From assembly GCF_040049295.1 (NCBI RefSeq), contig NZ_JBDZDQ010000002.1, positions 744,001 to 808,000 on the forward strand: a stretch of DNA of 64,000 bases, in the 5' to 3' direction. The number at the start of each line of letters is the position of its first letter. Position 1 is the stretch's first letter. The notes below the pieces were generated by a model that did not search any database, was not told the origin of the DNA, and was given only the letters and a program-made list of their open reading frames with translations. Source of the stretch: Sphingomonas sp. KR3-1. Its GTDB lineage: Bacteria > Pseudomonadota > Alphaproteobacteria > Sphingomonadales > Sphingomonadaceae. The position numbers and the translations under genes are program-made. Of the stretch, positions 32,134-39,516 are shown piece after piece.

Positions 32134-33231
32134 CTACTCCTCCGTCCGCAACAACACCGCCTCGCCGATCATCAGGAACAGCAGGAACGGTGCCCAGGCG
32201 GCGAGGAAGGGCGGGTAGGCGCCGAGATTGCCCATCGCCAGCGCGAAATTGTCCGCGACGAAGTACAAGAACCCCAGCGCCATGCCGATCACGGCGCGGA
32301 CGAACAGCTTGCCCGAGCGCGCCAGGCCGAAGCCGGCGACGGCGCCAAGCAGCGGCATCAGGATCGCCGAGAGCGGCCCGGAGAGCTTGTGCCACAGCGC
32401 GCCTTCCAGCGCGTCGGTCTGGCGGCCTGCCACCTTCAGGTCGGCGATCGCCTGGTAGAGCGGCATGAACCCCATCGAATCCGCATCGACATGGGCGAGG
32501 GTGAACTGGTCCGGCCGGATGTTGCGGCCGATCACCAGGCTGCCGACCTTGGCCTTCTGGCCGGTGGCGACGGTGAAGCGCTCGGCATTGTCCACGCGCC
32601 AGCCATTGCCGTCGCGCACGCCGTGCGGGGCGGTCAGGATGCCGGTCAGCGAGCGGTCCTGCCGCTCATAGACGGTGATGCCATAGAGCTGCGCCGCATT
32701 GCCGCGCCCGCGCACCTGCTGCACCTGGATCAGGTTGTTGTCGCCCTTCACCCACACATTGCTGCGGTCGCCGCGGTCGATCGGCAGCGGGGCGTAGGAG
32801 ACCTTCTTCCACTGCTCGAGCGTCGCGGTGGAGCGCGTGACGATGCGGTCGTTGAACGCGAAGGAAATCGCCGCCACCGCGATGCCGGTCAGCAGCAGCG
32901 GCGCCAGGATCTGGTGCGCGGAAAGGCCCGATGCCTTCATCGCGGTCACTTCGCTGTTCTGGTTGAGCTGGAACAGCGTCAGGATCGAGCCGAGCAGCAC
33001 CGAATAGGGCAGGAAGGTCGCCGCGATCTGCGGCGTGCGCAGGCCGACATAGCGCCAGATCTCGGCATCGCCATTGCCGGCATAGGCCAGCACCGCGCCG
33101 CTCTCGGTCAGCAGGTCGAGCGACTGGAGGATGAGCACCAGCGCGCCGAGGATCGAGAAGGTGCGCACCAGGAACATCTTCGCCATGTAGAGCGACATGG
33201 TGCGCGACGGGAAAAGGCCGGTCAGGATCAT
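32134..33231 (-). CDS. lptG: LPS export permease subunit LptG
   Basis: 365 residues. LptG with LptF and the ATPase LptB extracts lipopolysaccharide from the inner membrane. It has N- and C-terminal groups of three membrane helices around a periplasmic beta-jellyroll. Family segments are SLYMAKMFLVRTFSILGALVLILQSLDLL and EVTAMKASGLSAHQIL, plus the C-terminal helices GALWHKLSGPLSAILMPLLGAVAGFGL. Its ATG overlaps the lptF stop by four bases. Its end lies close to the DUF559 cassette. Confidence 0.95.
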   Translation of the reverse strand: MILTGLFPSRTMSLYMAKMFLVRTFSILGALVLILQSLDLLTESGAVLAYAGNGDAEIWRYVGLRTPQIAATFLPYSVLLGSILTLFQLNQNSEVTAMKASGLSAHQILAPLLLTGIAVAAISFAFNDRIVTRSTATLEQWKKVSYAPLPIDRGDRSNVWVKGDNNLIQVQQVRGRGNAAQLYGITVYERQDRSLTGILTAPHGVRDGNGWRVDNAERFTVATGQKAKVGSLVIGRNIRPDQFTLAHVDADSMGFMPLYQAIADLKVAGRQTDALEGALWHKLSGPLSAILMPLLGAVAGFGLARSGKLFVRAVIGMALGFLYFVADNFALAMGNLGAYPPFLAAWAPFLLFLMIGEAVLLRTEE

Positions 33232-34442
33232 GCGGCGGCCCCATCGGCCAGATGCGGCTTGCGGCGGCGGCCCGGCACGAAGCGCAGGATCGCCTTGGTG
33301 AGCTTCTCGAACGCCTTCTCGAGCCCGCCGATCGGCTGGGCGCCGGGCACATAGGCGATCTGATAGTACATCCAGATCACCAGCGCCGCGAACAGCGAGA
33401 ACGGGCCCCATAGCGCGATGATCGGATCGATCTTGCCGCCGCTGCCGAACGATTGCCCGAACTCGTTGATCTTGTGATAGGTCACGATCATCACGATCGA
33501 CAGGAAGATGCCCAGCGCCGAGGTCGAGCGCTTGGGCGGCACGCCCAGCGCCACGGCGAGCAGCGGCAGCAGGAACATCGACGCGACTTCGGCCAGGCGG
33601 AAGTGGAAGGCCGCGCGGCTGGTCTCGCGATCCTCGACGCTCGACTTGGGGTTGCGGCCGATCACCGCGAGCTCGGGCAGGGTGCGCTCGATATTCTTGC
33701 CGCCGCGGGTGCGGAACTGCTCATATTTGGGCAGCGGGATCGGCAGATTGTGCGTGGTGAAGGTCAGCACGCGCGGCACCGGCGAGCCCTTGTCCTGGTG
33801 GACCAGCGTGCCGTTCTGCAGGCGGAAGATGATCACGTCCGGATCGTCGGAGCGCAGGAACTGGCCGCTCTGGGCCGTCACCGCCACCGGGGTGCCGTCC
33901 TTGGTCATCATCTGCACGAAGATGCCCGAGAGCTTGCGGCCCTCGTCCTTGCTCTCCTCGATGCGCAGCGTCATCTTCTGGCCGAAGCTGGTGAACTCGC
34001 CCACCTTGATCGAGGCGCCGAGCGCGCCCGAGCGCAGCTCGAAGCGCAGCTGCTCGTAATTGTAGCGCGAGGTCGGCTGGATGTAGCCGACGATGGCGAG
34101 GTTCAGGATCGCCAGCGCGAAGGCGTACATGTACGGCACCTTGAGCAGCCGCGTGTAGCTCATCCCCACGCCGCGCAGCACGTCGAGCTCGGACGAGGTG
34201 GCGAGGCGGCGGAAGGCGAGCAGGCAGCCCAGCATCAGGCCGATCGGAATGCCCAGGCCCAGATATTCGGGCAGCAGGTTGGCGAGCATCCGCCAGACGA
34301 CGCTCACCGGCCCGCCCTCGGTCGCCACGAACTCGAACAGGCGCAGCATGCGGTCGAGCACCAGCAGCATCGCCGAGATCAGCAATGTGGAGATCAGCGG
34401 CACTGCGATCAGCCGCGCCAGGTAGCGATCGATCGAGTTCAT
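33228..34442 (-). CDS. lptF: LPS export permease subunit LptF
   Basis: 404 residues. Partner of LptG in the LPS transporter, with the same architecture: an N-terminal membrane bundle (MNSIDRYLARLIAVPLISTLLISAMLLVLD), a cytoplasmic coupling motif region (ATSSELDVLRGVGMSYTRLL), a periplasmic jellyroll, and a C-terminal bundle (RLAEVASMFLLPLLAVALGV). It is the first gene of the lptFG pair and is divergent from obg, with 212 bases between, which should contain both promoters. Confidence 0.95.
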   Translation of the reverse strand: MNSIDRYLARLIAVPLISTLLISAMLLVLDRMLRLFEFVATEGGPVSVVWRMLANLLPEYLGLGIPIGLMLGCLLAFRRLATSSELDVLRGVGMSYTRLLKVPYMYAFALAILNLAIVGYIQPTSRYNYEQLRFELRSGALGASIKVGEFTSFGQKMTLRIEESKDEGRKLSGIFVQMMTKDGTPVAVTAQSGQFLRSDDPDVIIFRLQNGTLVHQDKGSPVPRVLTFTTHNLPIPLPKYEQFRTRGGKNIERTLPELAVIGRNPKSSVEDRETSRAAFHFRLAEVASMFLLPLLAVALGVPPKRSTSALGIFLSIVMIVTYHKINEFGQSFGSGGKIDPIIALWGPFSLFAALVIWMYYQIAYVPGAQPIGGLEKAFEKLTKAILRFVPGRRRKPHLADGAAA

Positions 34443-34654
34443 CTGCGCGCGACGGTTGCCTTGTTCTCTCGCCGGCGCGTGCGGGGCGCCGCTTCAGTGA
34501 ACCGCAAGCCTATACTCGCGGTTCCGTCGCGCGCCAGCAGGAAAGTTGCGCGACGTCGCGGAATGGGCGCGATTGCGCACCGTCGCGGCGCAGCGGCCGC
34601 GGCGCGCGCTGCAAATGGGGTGACGAAATTGCGACACTCGCTTATGGGGCGGCG

Positions 34655-35704
34655 ATGCATTTCCTAGATCAGGCCAAGATTTTCGTCCGTTCCGGCTCGG
34701 GCGGCCCCGGCGCGGTGAGCTTCCGGCGCGAGAAGTTCATGGAATATGGCGGGCCCGACGGCGGCAATGGCGGCAAGGGCGGCGACATCATCTTCGAAGC
34801 GGTCGCCGGCCTCAACACGCTGATCGACTTCCGCTACACCCAGCATTTCCGGGCGCAGCGCGGCCATGGCGGCTCGGGCGCGAACCGCACCGGCGGCGGG
34901 GGCGACGATCTGGTCATCAAGGTGCCGATCGGCACCCAGGTACTCGCCGATGACGAGGAGCGCACGCTGCTGCTCGACCTCACCAAGGAGGGCGAGCGCG
35001 TCGTCTTCCTGCGCGGCGGCGATGGCGGCCGCGGCAATGCCAGCTACAAGACCAGCACCAACCGCGCGCCGCGGCAGCACGGCACCGGCTGGCCGAACGA
35101 GGAAGCCTATGTCTGGCTGCGCCTCAAGCTGCTCGCCGATGCCGGGTTGGTCGGCCTGCCCAATGCCGGCAAGTCGACCTTCATCAACCAGGTGACCAAC
35201 GCCCAGGCCAAGGTCGGCGCCTATGCCTTCACCACCACGCGCCCGCAGCTCGGCGTGGTCCGCCACAAGATGCAGGAATTCGTCGTCGCCGACATTCCTG
35301 GCCTGATCGAAGGCGCCGCGGAGGGGGCGGGCATCGGCGACCGGTTCCTCGGCCATATCGAGCGCTGCCGCGTGCTGCTCCACCTGGTCGACGCCAACGA
35401 TGCCGACGTGGCCGAGAGCTACCGCATCGTGCAGTCCGAGCTCGAGAATTACGGCGCTGGCCTCACCGACAAGCCGGTGATCGTCGCGCTCAACAAGATC
35501 GACACGCTCGACGACGAGCTGATCGCGGCGCTCTCCGCCGAGCTCGAGGAAGCCAGCGGACATCCCGTGATTCCGATTTCGGGCGCCAGCGGCGTCGGCG
35601 TCGACTGGGTGCTCGACCAGCTGCTCGAAGCGATCGGCAGTGACCACGGCAAGGTCGACGAGGACGACGAGGGCGAGGAAGCGATAGAGTGGTCGCCGGT
35701 CTGA
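34655..35704 (+). CDS. obgE: Obg-family GTPase
   Basis: 349 residues from the ATG at 34655. The N-terminal Obg fold is glycine-rich (SGSGGPGAVSFRREKFMEYGGPDGGNGGKGGDIIF). The G domain follows from ~160, with GLPNAGKSTFINQVT (G1), DIPGLIEGAAEGAGIG (G3) and NKIDTLDDE (G4). Obg is an essential GTPase in 50S ribosome assembly and stress control. The C-terminus is acidic (DEDDEGEEAIEW). rpmA and rplU, often its neighbours, are 15 kb away here. Confidence 0.96.
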   Translation: MHFLDQAKIFVRSGSGGPGAVSFRREKFMEYGGPDGGNGGKGGDIIFEAVAGLNTLIDFRYTQHFRAQRGHGGSGANRTGGGGDDLVIKVPIGTQVLADDEERTLLLDLTKEGERVVFLRGGDGGRGNASYKTSTNRAPRQHGTGWPNEEAYVWLRLKLLADAGLVGLPNAGKSTFINQVTNAQAKVGAYAFTTTRPQLGVVRHKMQEFVVADIPGLIEGAAEGAGIGDRFLGHIERCRVLLHLVDANDADVAESYRIVQSELENYGAGLTDKPVIVALNKIDTLDDELIAALSAELEEASGHPVIPISGASGVGVDWVLDQLLEAIGSDHGKVDEDDEGEEAIEWSPV

Positions 35705-35724
35705 CCTGAAAATCCTCTCCCGGA

Positions 35725-35988
35725 GGGGGAGGGGGACCGCCGAAGGCGGTGGAGGGGGCTAGCCGCGAGCGAACTCGACGATGTGGCGCGTGACCGCGCC
35801 ATATCCTCAAGAACTCCTCGCGCCGGCAATCGAAGCGCCCGCTCGCGCCAGAGTAAGGCTTCCGGCAGCGACATCTCGTGCCGCAGTCGCTTCGCAAGTT
35901 TGATCGTTCCTAGCGGGCCGGTGACCTCCACGGCAAACCCCCTCAACCAGCCTGCGGCTGGTCCCCCTCCTCCTCCTCCGGGGGAGGA
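35725..35988. repeat. DUF559 cassette, decayed copy, with the same hairpin borders
   Basis: Left border ACCGCC-GAA-GGCGGT (35736-35750) in a G-rich run and right border CCAGCC-TGC-GGCTGG (35947-35961) followed by a C-rich run and CCGGGGGAGGA. Both match the intact cassette at 31681-32121. Only a remnant of the DUF559 gene lies between them. Confidence 0.7.
35759..35931 (-). pseudogene. Truncated DUF559 pseudogene
   Basis: The first 30 residues (from a GTG where the intact copy has ATG: EVTGPLGTIKLAKRLRHEMSLPEALLWRE) match the intact protein at 31714-32067. The sequence then jumps to the equivalent of residue 91 (RALRLPARGVLED). A further one-base loss shifts the frame near the end. Restoring it gives AVTRHIVEFARG and the same TAG. 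The size difference between copies (354 against 173 bases) equals a 180-base in-frame deletion plus one base. The deleted part carries the putative active site, so the copy is dead. Confidence 0.8.
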
Positions 35989-36186
35989 TCGGATACTGCG
36001 CTCGCCCGGCGGCTGTGCAATTGCCTCCGGACCCAGCTTGATCCGACTTGGGCAAATCATTTGGCGGACCTGCACGCTGGCTCTCACCCAGCTCGCCCAC
36101 CGCATGGCTGGTGATTTAGCAGCGCTTTGCGGCGCCCCAAGCATATCCGCGTTGGCGCTCTCGCTATCCCGCGCTAACGCCTCCTG
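35989..36186. other. Gene-free region upstream of proB
   Basis: Between the right border of the decayed DUF559 cassette and the proB start there is no credible ORF. The proB promoter is expected here, but no clear consensus or ribosome-binding site was recognised. The whole obg-proB gap is 482 bases, of which the cassette takes up more than half. Confidence 0.5.
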
Positions 36187-37293
36187 ATGTCGCTCTTCCC
36201 GCCCGCATCCTGCCCGCGCATCGTCGTCAAGATCGGTTCGGCCCTGCTGGTCGATCCGGACGGCAGCGTGCGCCGTGGCTGGCTGGAGGGCATCGCCGCC
36301 GATATCGCCGCGCGGGTGCGCGAGGGGCAGCAGGTCGCGGTGGTCTCCTCGGGCGCGATCGCGCTGGGGGCCCGCCGGCTCAAGCTCGCCAAGGGCGGCC
36401 GTGCCAGCCTGGAGGATGCGCAGGCAGCCGCTGCTACCGGCCAGATCGAGCTGAGCCGCGTCTGGGCCGATGTCCTCGGTGCCAACGGCCTCACCGCCGC
36501 ACAGATGCTCGTCACGCTCGGTGACCTCGAAGACCGCCGCCGTTACCTCAACGCCGCCGCCACGCTCGATCGGCTGCTCGGCCTCGGCGTCGTGCCGGTG
36601 CTCAACGAGAACGACAGCGTCGCCACCGAGGAAATCCGCTTCGGCGACAACGACCGCCTCGCCGCGCGCGTCGCCCAGGCGGCGGGGGCGGGGGGCGTCG
36701 TCCTGCTCTCCGATATCGACGGGCTGTACGACCGCAACCCCGCGCTTCCCGGCGCGCAGCACATCGCCAGGGTCGAGCGGATCGACGGCGCGATCGAGGC
36801 GATGGCCGACAAGGGCAGCGCCTCCGGCATGGGCTCGGGCGGTATGGTCTCGAAGATCGCCGCCGCGCGCATCGCCAATGCCGCGGGCGCGCATCTCGCC
36901 ATCGCCTCGGGCCGGGTCGCGCATCCGCTTGCCGCCGAAGCGCGTAACACGCTGTTCGTGGCGGAGAAGTCCGCCCCCGCCCGCAAGGCTTGGCTGGCCG
37001 GCGGCATCACCGCGCACGGCACGATCCATGTCGATGCCGGCGCGGCCAGGGCGCTGGGGCAGGGCCGCAGCCTGCTCGCCGCCGGCGCTACTCGCGTCGA
37101 GGGCGAGTTCGCCCGCGGCGACCTGGTCGTGATCGCCGGGCCGGACGGCAAGCCGCTCGCCCGCGGCCTCGCCGAATATCCCGCGGAAGACGCCGCCCGC
37201 ATCCTTGGTCGCCGGGGCGAGGAGCAGGCGGAGCTGCTCGGCTACGCCCCGCGCTCGACACTCGTCCACCGCAGCCATATGGCGCTGCTGTAA
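36187..37293 (+). CDS. proB: Glutamate 5-kinase
   Basis: 368 residues, full length. It phosphorylates glutamate in the first step of proline synthesis. The amino-acid-kinase domain (~1-265) shows IVVKIGSALLVD, VAVVSSGAIALGARRL, VLNENDSVATEEIRFGDND and LLSDIDGLYDRNP, then GMGSGGMVSKIAAARIA. A C-terminal PUA domain (~285-368) is present (GTIHVDAGAARALGQGRSLLAAG). proA is not adjacent in this window. A 73-base palindromic repeat follows the gene. Confidence 0.96.
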   Translation: MSLFPPASCPRIVVKIGSALLVDPDGSVRRGWLEGIAADIAARVREGQQVAVVSSGAIALGARRLKLAKGGRASLEDAQAAAATGQIELSRVWADVLGANGLTAAQMLVTLGDLEDRRRYLNAAATLDRLLGLGVVPVLNENDSVATEEIRFGDNDRLAARVAQAAGAGGVVLLSDIDGLYDRNPALPGAQHIARVERIDGAIEAMADKGSASGMGSGGMVSKIAAARIANAAGAHLAIASGRVAHPLAAEARNTLFVAEKSAPARKAWLAGGITAHGTIHVDAGAARALGQGRSLLAAGATRVEGEFARGDLVVIAGPDGKPLARGLAEYPAEDAARILGRRGEEQAELLGYAPRSTLVHRSHMALL

Positions 37294-37318
37294 TGGCCGC
37301 TTCCCTTTCTGTTTCCTT

Positions 37319-37391
37319 TTCCCCGGCGAAGGCCGTGGCCCAGCCTCAGCGTCCCAGACTGAAAGTCTGGGCCTCGGCCTCCGCCGGGGAA
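37319..37391. repeat. Large extragenic palindrome between proB and the reductase gene
   Basis: A 73-base element. The outer arms beginning TTCCCCGGCG (37319) and ending CGCCGGGGAA (37391) pair over ~25 bases with two mismatches. An inner hairpin CCCAGACT-GAA-AGTCTGGG lies at 37353-37371. The outer arm also contains CCCAG, so two folds compete. It looks like a repetitive extragenic palindrome and could protect or end the proB mRNA. Confidence 0.7.
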
Positions 37392-37411
37392 AGAAGAGGG
37401 GAGGTCGGCTG

Positions 37412-38317
37412 ATGGCGACGATCGCGCTAACCGGCGGCACCGGCTTTGTCGGCACCCGCCTGATCGCCCTCGCGCTCGAGGCGGGTCACCAGGTCCGCGC
37501 GCTCACGCGCCGCCCGCAGGCCGAGCGGGCGAACATCACCTGGGTGCAGGGCGACTTGAACAACACCCAGGCGCTCGCCGAGCTGTGCGAAGGTGCCGAT
37601 GCGGTGATCCACGTCGCCGGCGTGGTCAACGCGCCTGACAAGGCCGGCTTTGCCGCCGGCAATATCGACGGCACGCGCAACATGCTGGAGGCCGCCAAGG
37701 CGAAGGGCGTGCGCCGCTTCGTCCATGTCTCCTCGCTCGCGGCCCGCGAGCCCGAACTCTCCGCCTATGGCTGGTCCAAGGCCGAGGGCGACAAGCTCGT
37801 GATGGCCTCGGGGCTCGACTGGGCGATGGTCCGCCCGCCGGCGATCTACGGCCCCGGCGACCTCGAGATGCTCGAGCTGTTCAAGCTGGCGAAAAAGGGC
37901 CTCGCGCTGATGCCGCGCGGCGGCCGCATCTCGCTGATCGAGGTCGGCGATCTCGGCCGGCTCCTGCTCGCGCTCGCCACCACCGATGGCTGCAACCAGA
38001 TCCTCGACGCTGACGACGGCACGGCGGGCGGCTGGAGTCACAAGCAGTTCGCCGAGGCGATCGGCGCGGCGCTCGGCAAGCGCGTCGCCAGCTTTGCGCT
38101 CCCGCGCCCGCTGCTGATGGCCGGCGCGCATCTCGATCGGCTGGTCCGCGGCAAGAACGCCAAGCTCACGCCCGACCGCGTCGCCTATTTCTGCCACCAG
38201 GACTGGGTGATCGATTCCACCAGGCGCCCGCCCGCCAATCTCTGGACGCCCCAGGTCGAAACCGATGCCGGCCTCGCGGCCACCGCCGCCTGGTATCGCG
38301 CGCAGGGGCTTCTATAG
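37412..38317 (+). CDS. NAD(P)-binding, NDUFA9-like reductase/epimerase
   Basis: 301 residues, ATG with GGGGAGG upstream. An atypical short-chain dehydrogenase with the nucleotide loop ALTGGTGFVGTRLIALALEAGH at the N-terminus. The segment YGWSKAEGDKLV carries Tyr and Lys at catalytic-type positions, and a later block reads VRPPAIYGPGDLEMLELF. Homologues include the complex I accessory protein NDUFA9 and sugar epimerases. The precise substrate cannot be given. It may be co-transcribed with proB through the palindromic element. Confidence 0.85.
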   Translation: MATIALTGGTGFVGTRLIALALEAGHQVRALTRRPQAERANITWVQGDLNNTQALAELCEGADAVIHVAGVVNAPDKAGFAAGNIDGTRNMLEAAKAKGVRRFVHVSSLAAREPELSAYGWSKAEGDKLVMASGLDWAMVRPPAIYGPGDLEMLELFKLAKKGLALMPRGGRISLIEVGDLGRLLLALATTDGCNQILDADDGTAGGWSHKQFAEAIGAALGKRVASFALPRPLLMAGAHLDRLVRGKNAKLTPDRVAYFCHQDWVIDSTRRPPANLWTPQVETDAGLAATAAWYRAQGLL

Positions 38318-38439
38318 TTTCGGCGCACGGGAAGTGAAGTAAGGCTATAGATAGTTATATATCCATTTCAGTTCATTTCAGGAATAGCTACTGTTCATGA
38401 TAATATTCGCCTTGTCGATTGGACGACTCGGGGGATGTC
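38318..38439. other. AT-rich promoter region
   Basis: This 122-base gap is much richer in A and T than its surroundings (around 38340-38410, including TAGATAGTTATATATCC and TGATAATATTCG). It probably holds the promoter of the exported beta-helix-like gene; no exact sigma-70 pair could be fixed. The base composition suggests acquired DNA. Confidence 0.45.
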
Positions 38440-39420
38440 ATGAAAAATTCATCGCAAGTTATTGTTGCATGTGGTTTTCTTGCTATTGGTGGGCTGGGGA
38501 GTACGGCAGCGCAGGCGCAGGCTAGCAGGACCTGGGTGTCCGGAGTTGGCGACGACGCCAATCCCTGCAGCCGGACTGCGCCGTGCAAGACGTTTGCGGG
38601 CGCAATTTCGAAGACGGCGACCGGGGGCGAGATCAACTGCCTGGATTCGGGTGGCTTTGGTACCCTGACCATCACCAAGTCGATTACGATTCTCTGCGAC
38701 GGCGTGGTCGGCGGCGTCCTTGCCTCTGGAACCAACGGCATCAACATCAACGATGGTGGCGCGGGTACTGCGCGCGTGTTTCTGCGCGGGCTGGAGATCA
38801 ACGGGTTCGGCACGGGCCTGGTGGGCATCAACTTTGTTTCGGGCGCCTCACTGGTGGTCGAGGATGTGGCGATCTTCGGCTTCAACAGCGGCAGCGCAAC
38901 GGGTATCCGCTTCGCGCCGACCACAGCCGCGCAGCTTCAGGTAAACGGCGTCACGACAACGGGGAACGGCACCACGGGCACGGGCGGTGGCGTCGTCATC
39001 CAGCCGAGCGGCGGCGGGGCAGTCCGCGCTTCGTTCCGCAATCTCAATTCGAACGCCAATACAAATGCCGGGCTGATGCTCGACACGGGCTCGTCCACTG
39101 CGGCCTCGGGCATCAACGTCAACATCACGAGCAGTATATTCTCCGGCAACAATTCCGGTATCGTCTCGAACGGCACGGGCACCTTCTCGACGATGATCAT
39201 CAGCGGATCGAGCGTGAACAGCAACAGTGGCACCGGTATCGTTTCGAGCGGCTTCAGCTCGACTGTCCTTGTCGGCACCACCACCATTTCGGGCAATGGG
39301 CTGGGAGTCGGCGGCAGCTCGGCCCTCTACAGCTCGGGCAACAATCAGCTTGACGGCAACCCGAACTATGCAGCGCCCAACAACGGCAGCTTCACAGCGC
39401 CCGTACAGCCACCGCAATAA
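38440..39420 (+). CDS. Exported beta-helix-like protein
   Basis: 326 residues from ATG 38440 with GGGGGA upstream. A signal peptide (MKNSSQVIVACGFLAIGGLG, ending near AQAQA) is followed by RTWVSGVGDDANPCSRTAPCKTFAGAISKT, the usual opening of secreted right-handed beta-helix proteins, with two Cys pairs nearby. The remainder is built of short repeats rich in Gly, Ser, Thr, Asn and Val, as in parallel beta-helices, without recognisable catalytic residues. It could be a surface or polysaccharide-binding protein. Composition and codon choice differ from its neighbours (more A/T, many Asn and Ser), which suggests acquisition. A perfect 13-base terminator hairpin follows. Confidence 0.82.
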   Translation: MKNSSQVIVACGFLAIGGLGSTAAQAQASRTWVSGVGDDANPCSRTAPCKTFAGAISKTATGGEINCLDSGGFGTLTITKSITILCDGVVGGVLASGTNGININDGGAGTARVFLRGLEINGFGTGLVGINFVSGASLVVEDVAIFGFNSGSATGIRFAPTTAAQLQVNGVTTTGNGTTGTGGGVVIQPSGGGAVRASFRNLNSNANTNAGLMLDTGSSTAASGINVNITSSIFSGNNSGIVSNGTGTFSTMIISGSSVNSNSGTGIVSSGFSSTVLVGTTTISGNGLGVGGSSALYSSGNNQLDGNPNYAAPNNGSFTAPVQPPQ

Positions 39421-39430
39421 GCCGCGAAGC

Positions 39431-39460
39431 GGACGGAGCGGTCCGACGACCGCTCCGTCC
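39431..39460 (+). terminator. Perfect 13-base hairpin after the beta-helix-like gene
   Basis: GGACGGAGCGGTC (39431-39443), loop CGAC, GACCGCTCCGTCC (39448-39460), then ATTTG. It lies ten bases after the stop. The stem is strong and the T-tract is short. Confidence 0.75.
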
Positions 39461-39516
39461 ATTTGCGTCCTAAAAGGGAAGGAGACGCACGCATCGCGCA
39501 TGCGCTGAGGACGCGC

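Noticed and set aside
31675..36000. Insertion sequence or composite transposon around the two DUF559 copies
   Set aside because: No transposase gene and no inverted terminal repeats were seen between or around them. lptG, lptF and obg between the copies are core genes.
36187..37293. Long open frames antisense to or out of phase with many genes, for example opposite proB, the FkbH-like gene and the hybrid kinase gene
   Set aside because: High GC and codon bias keep other frames free of stops. These frames lack ribosome-binding sites and known domains, and the real genes are clear on the other strand or frame.
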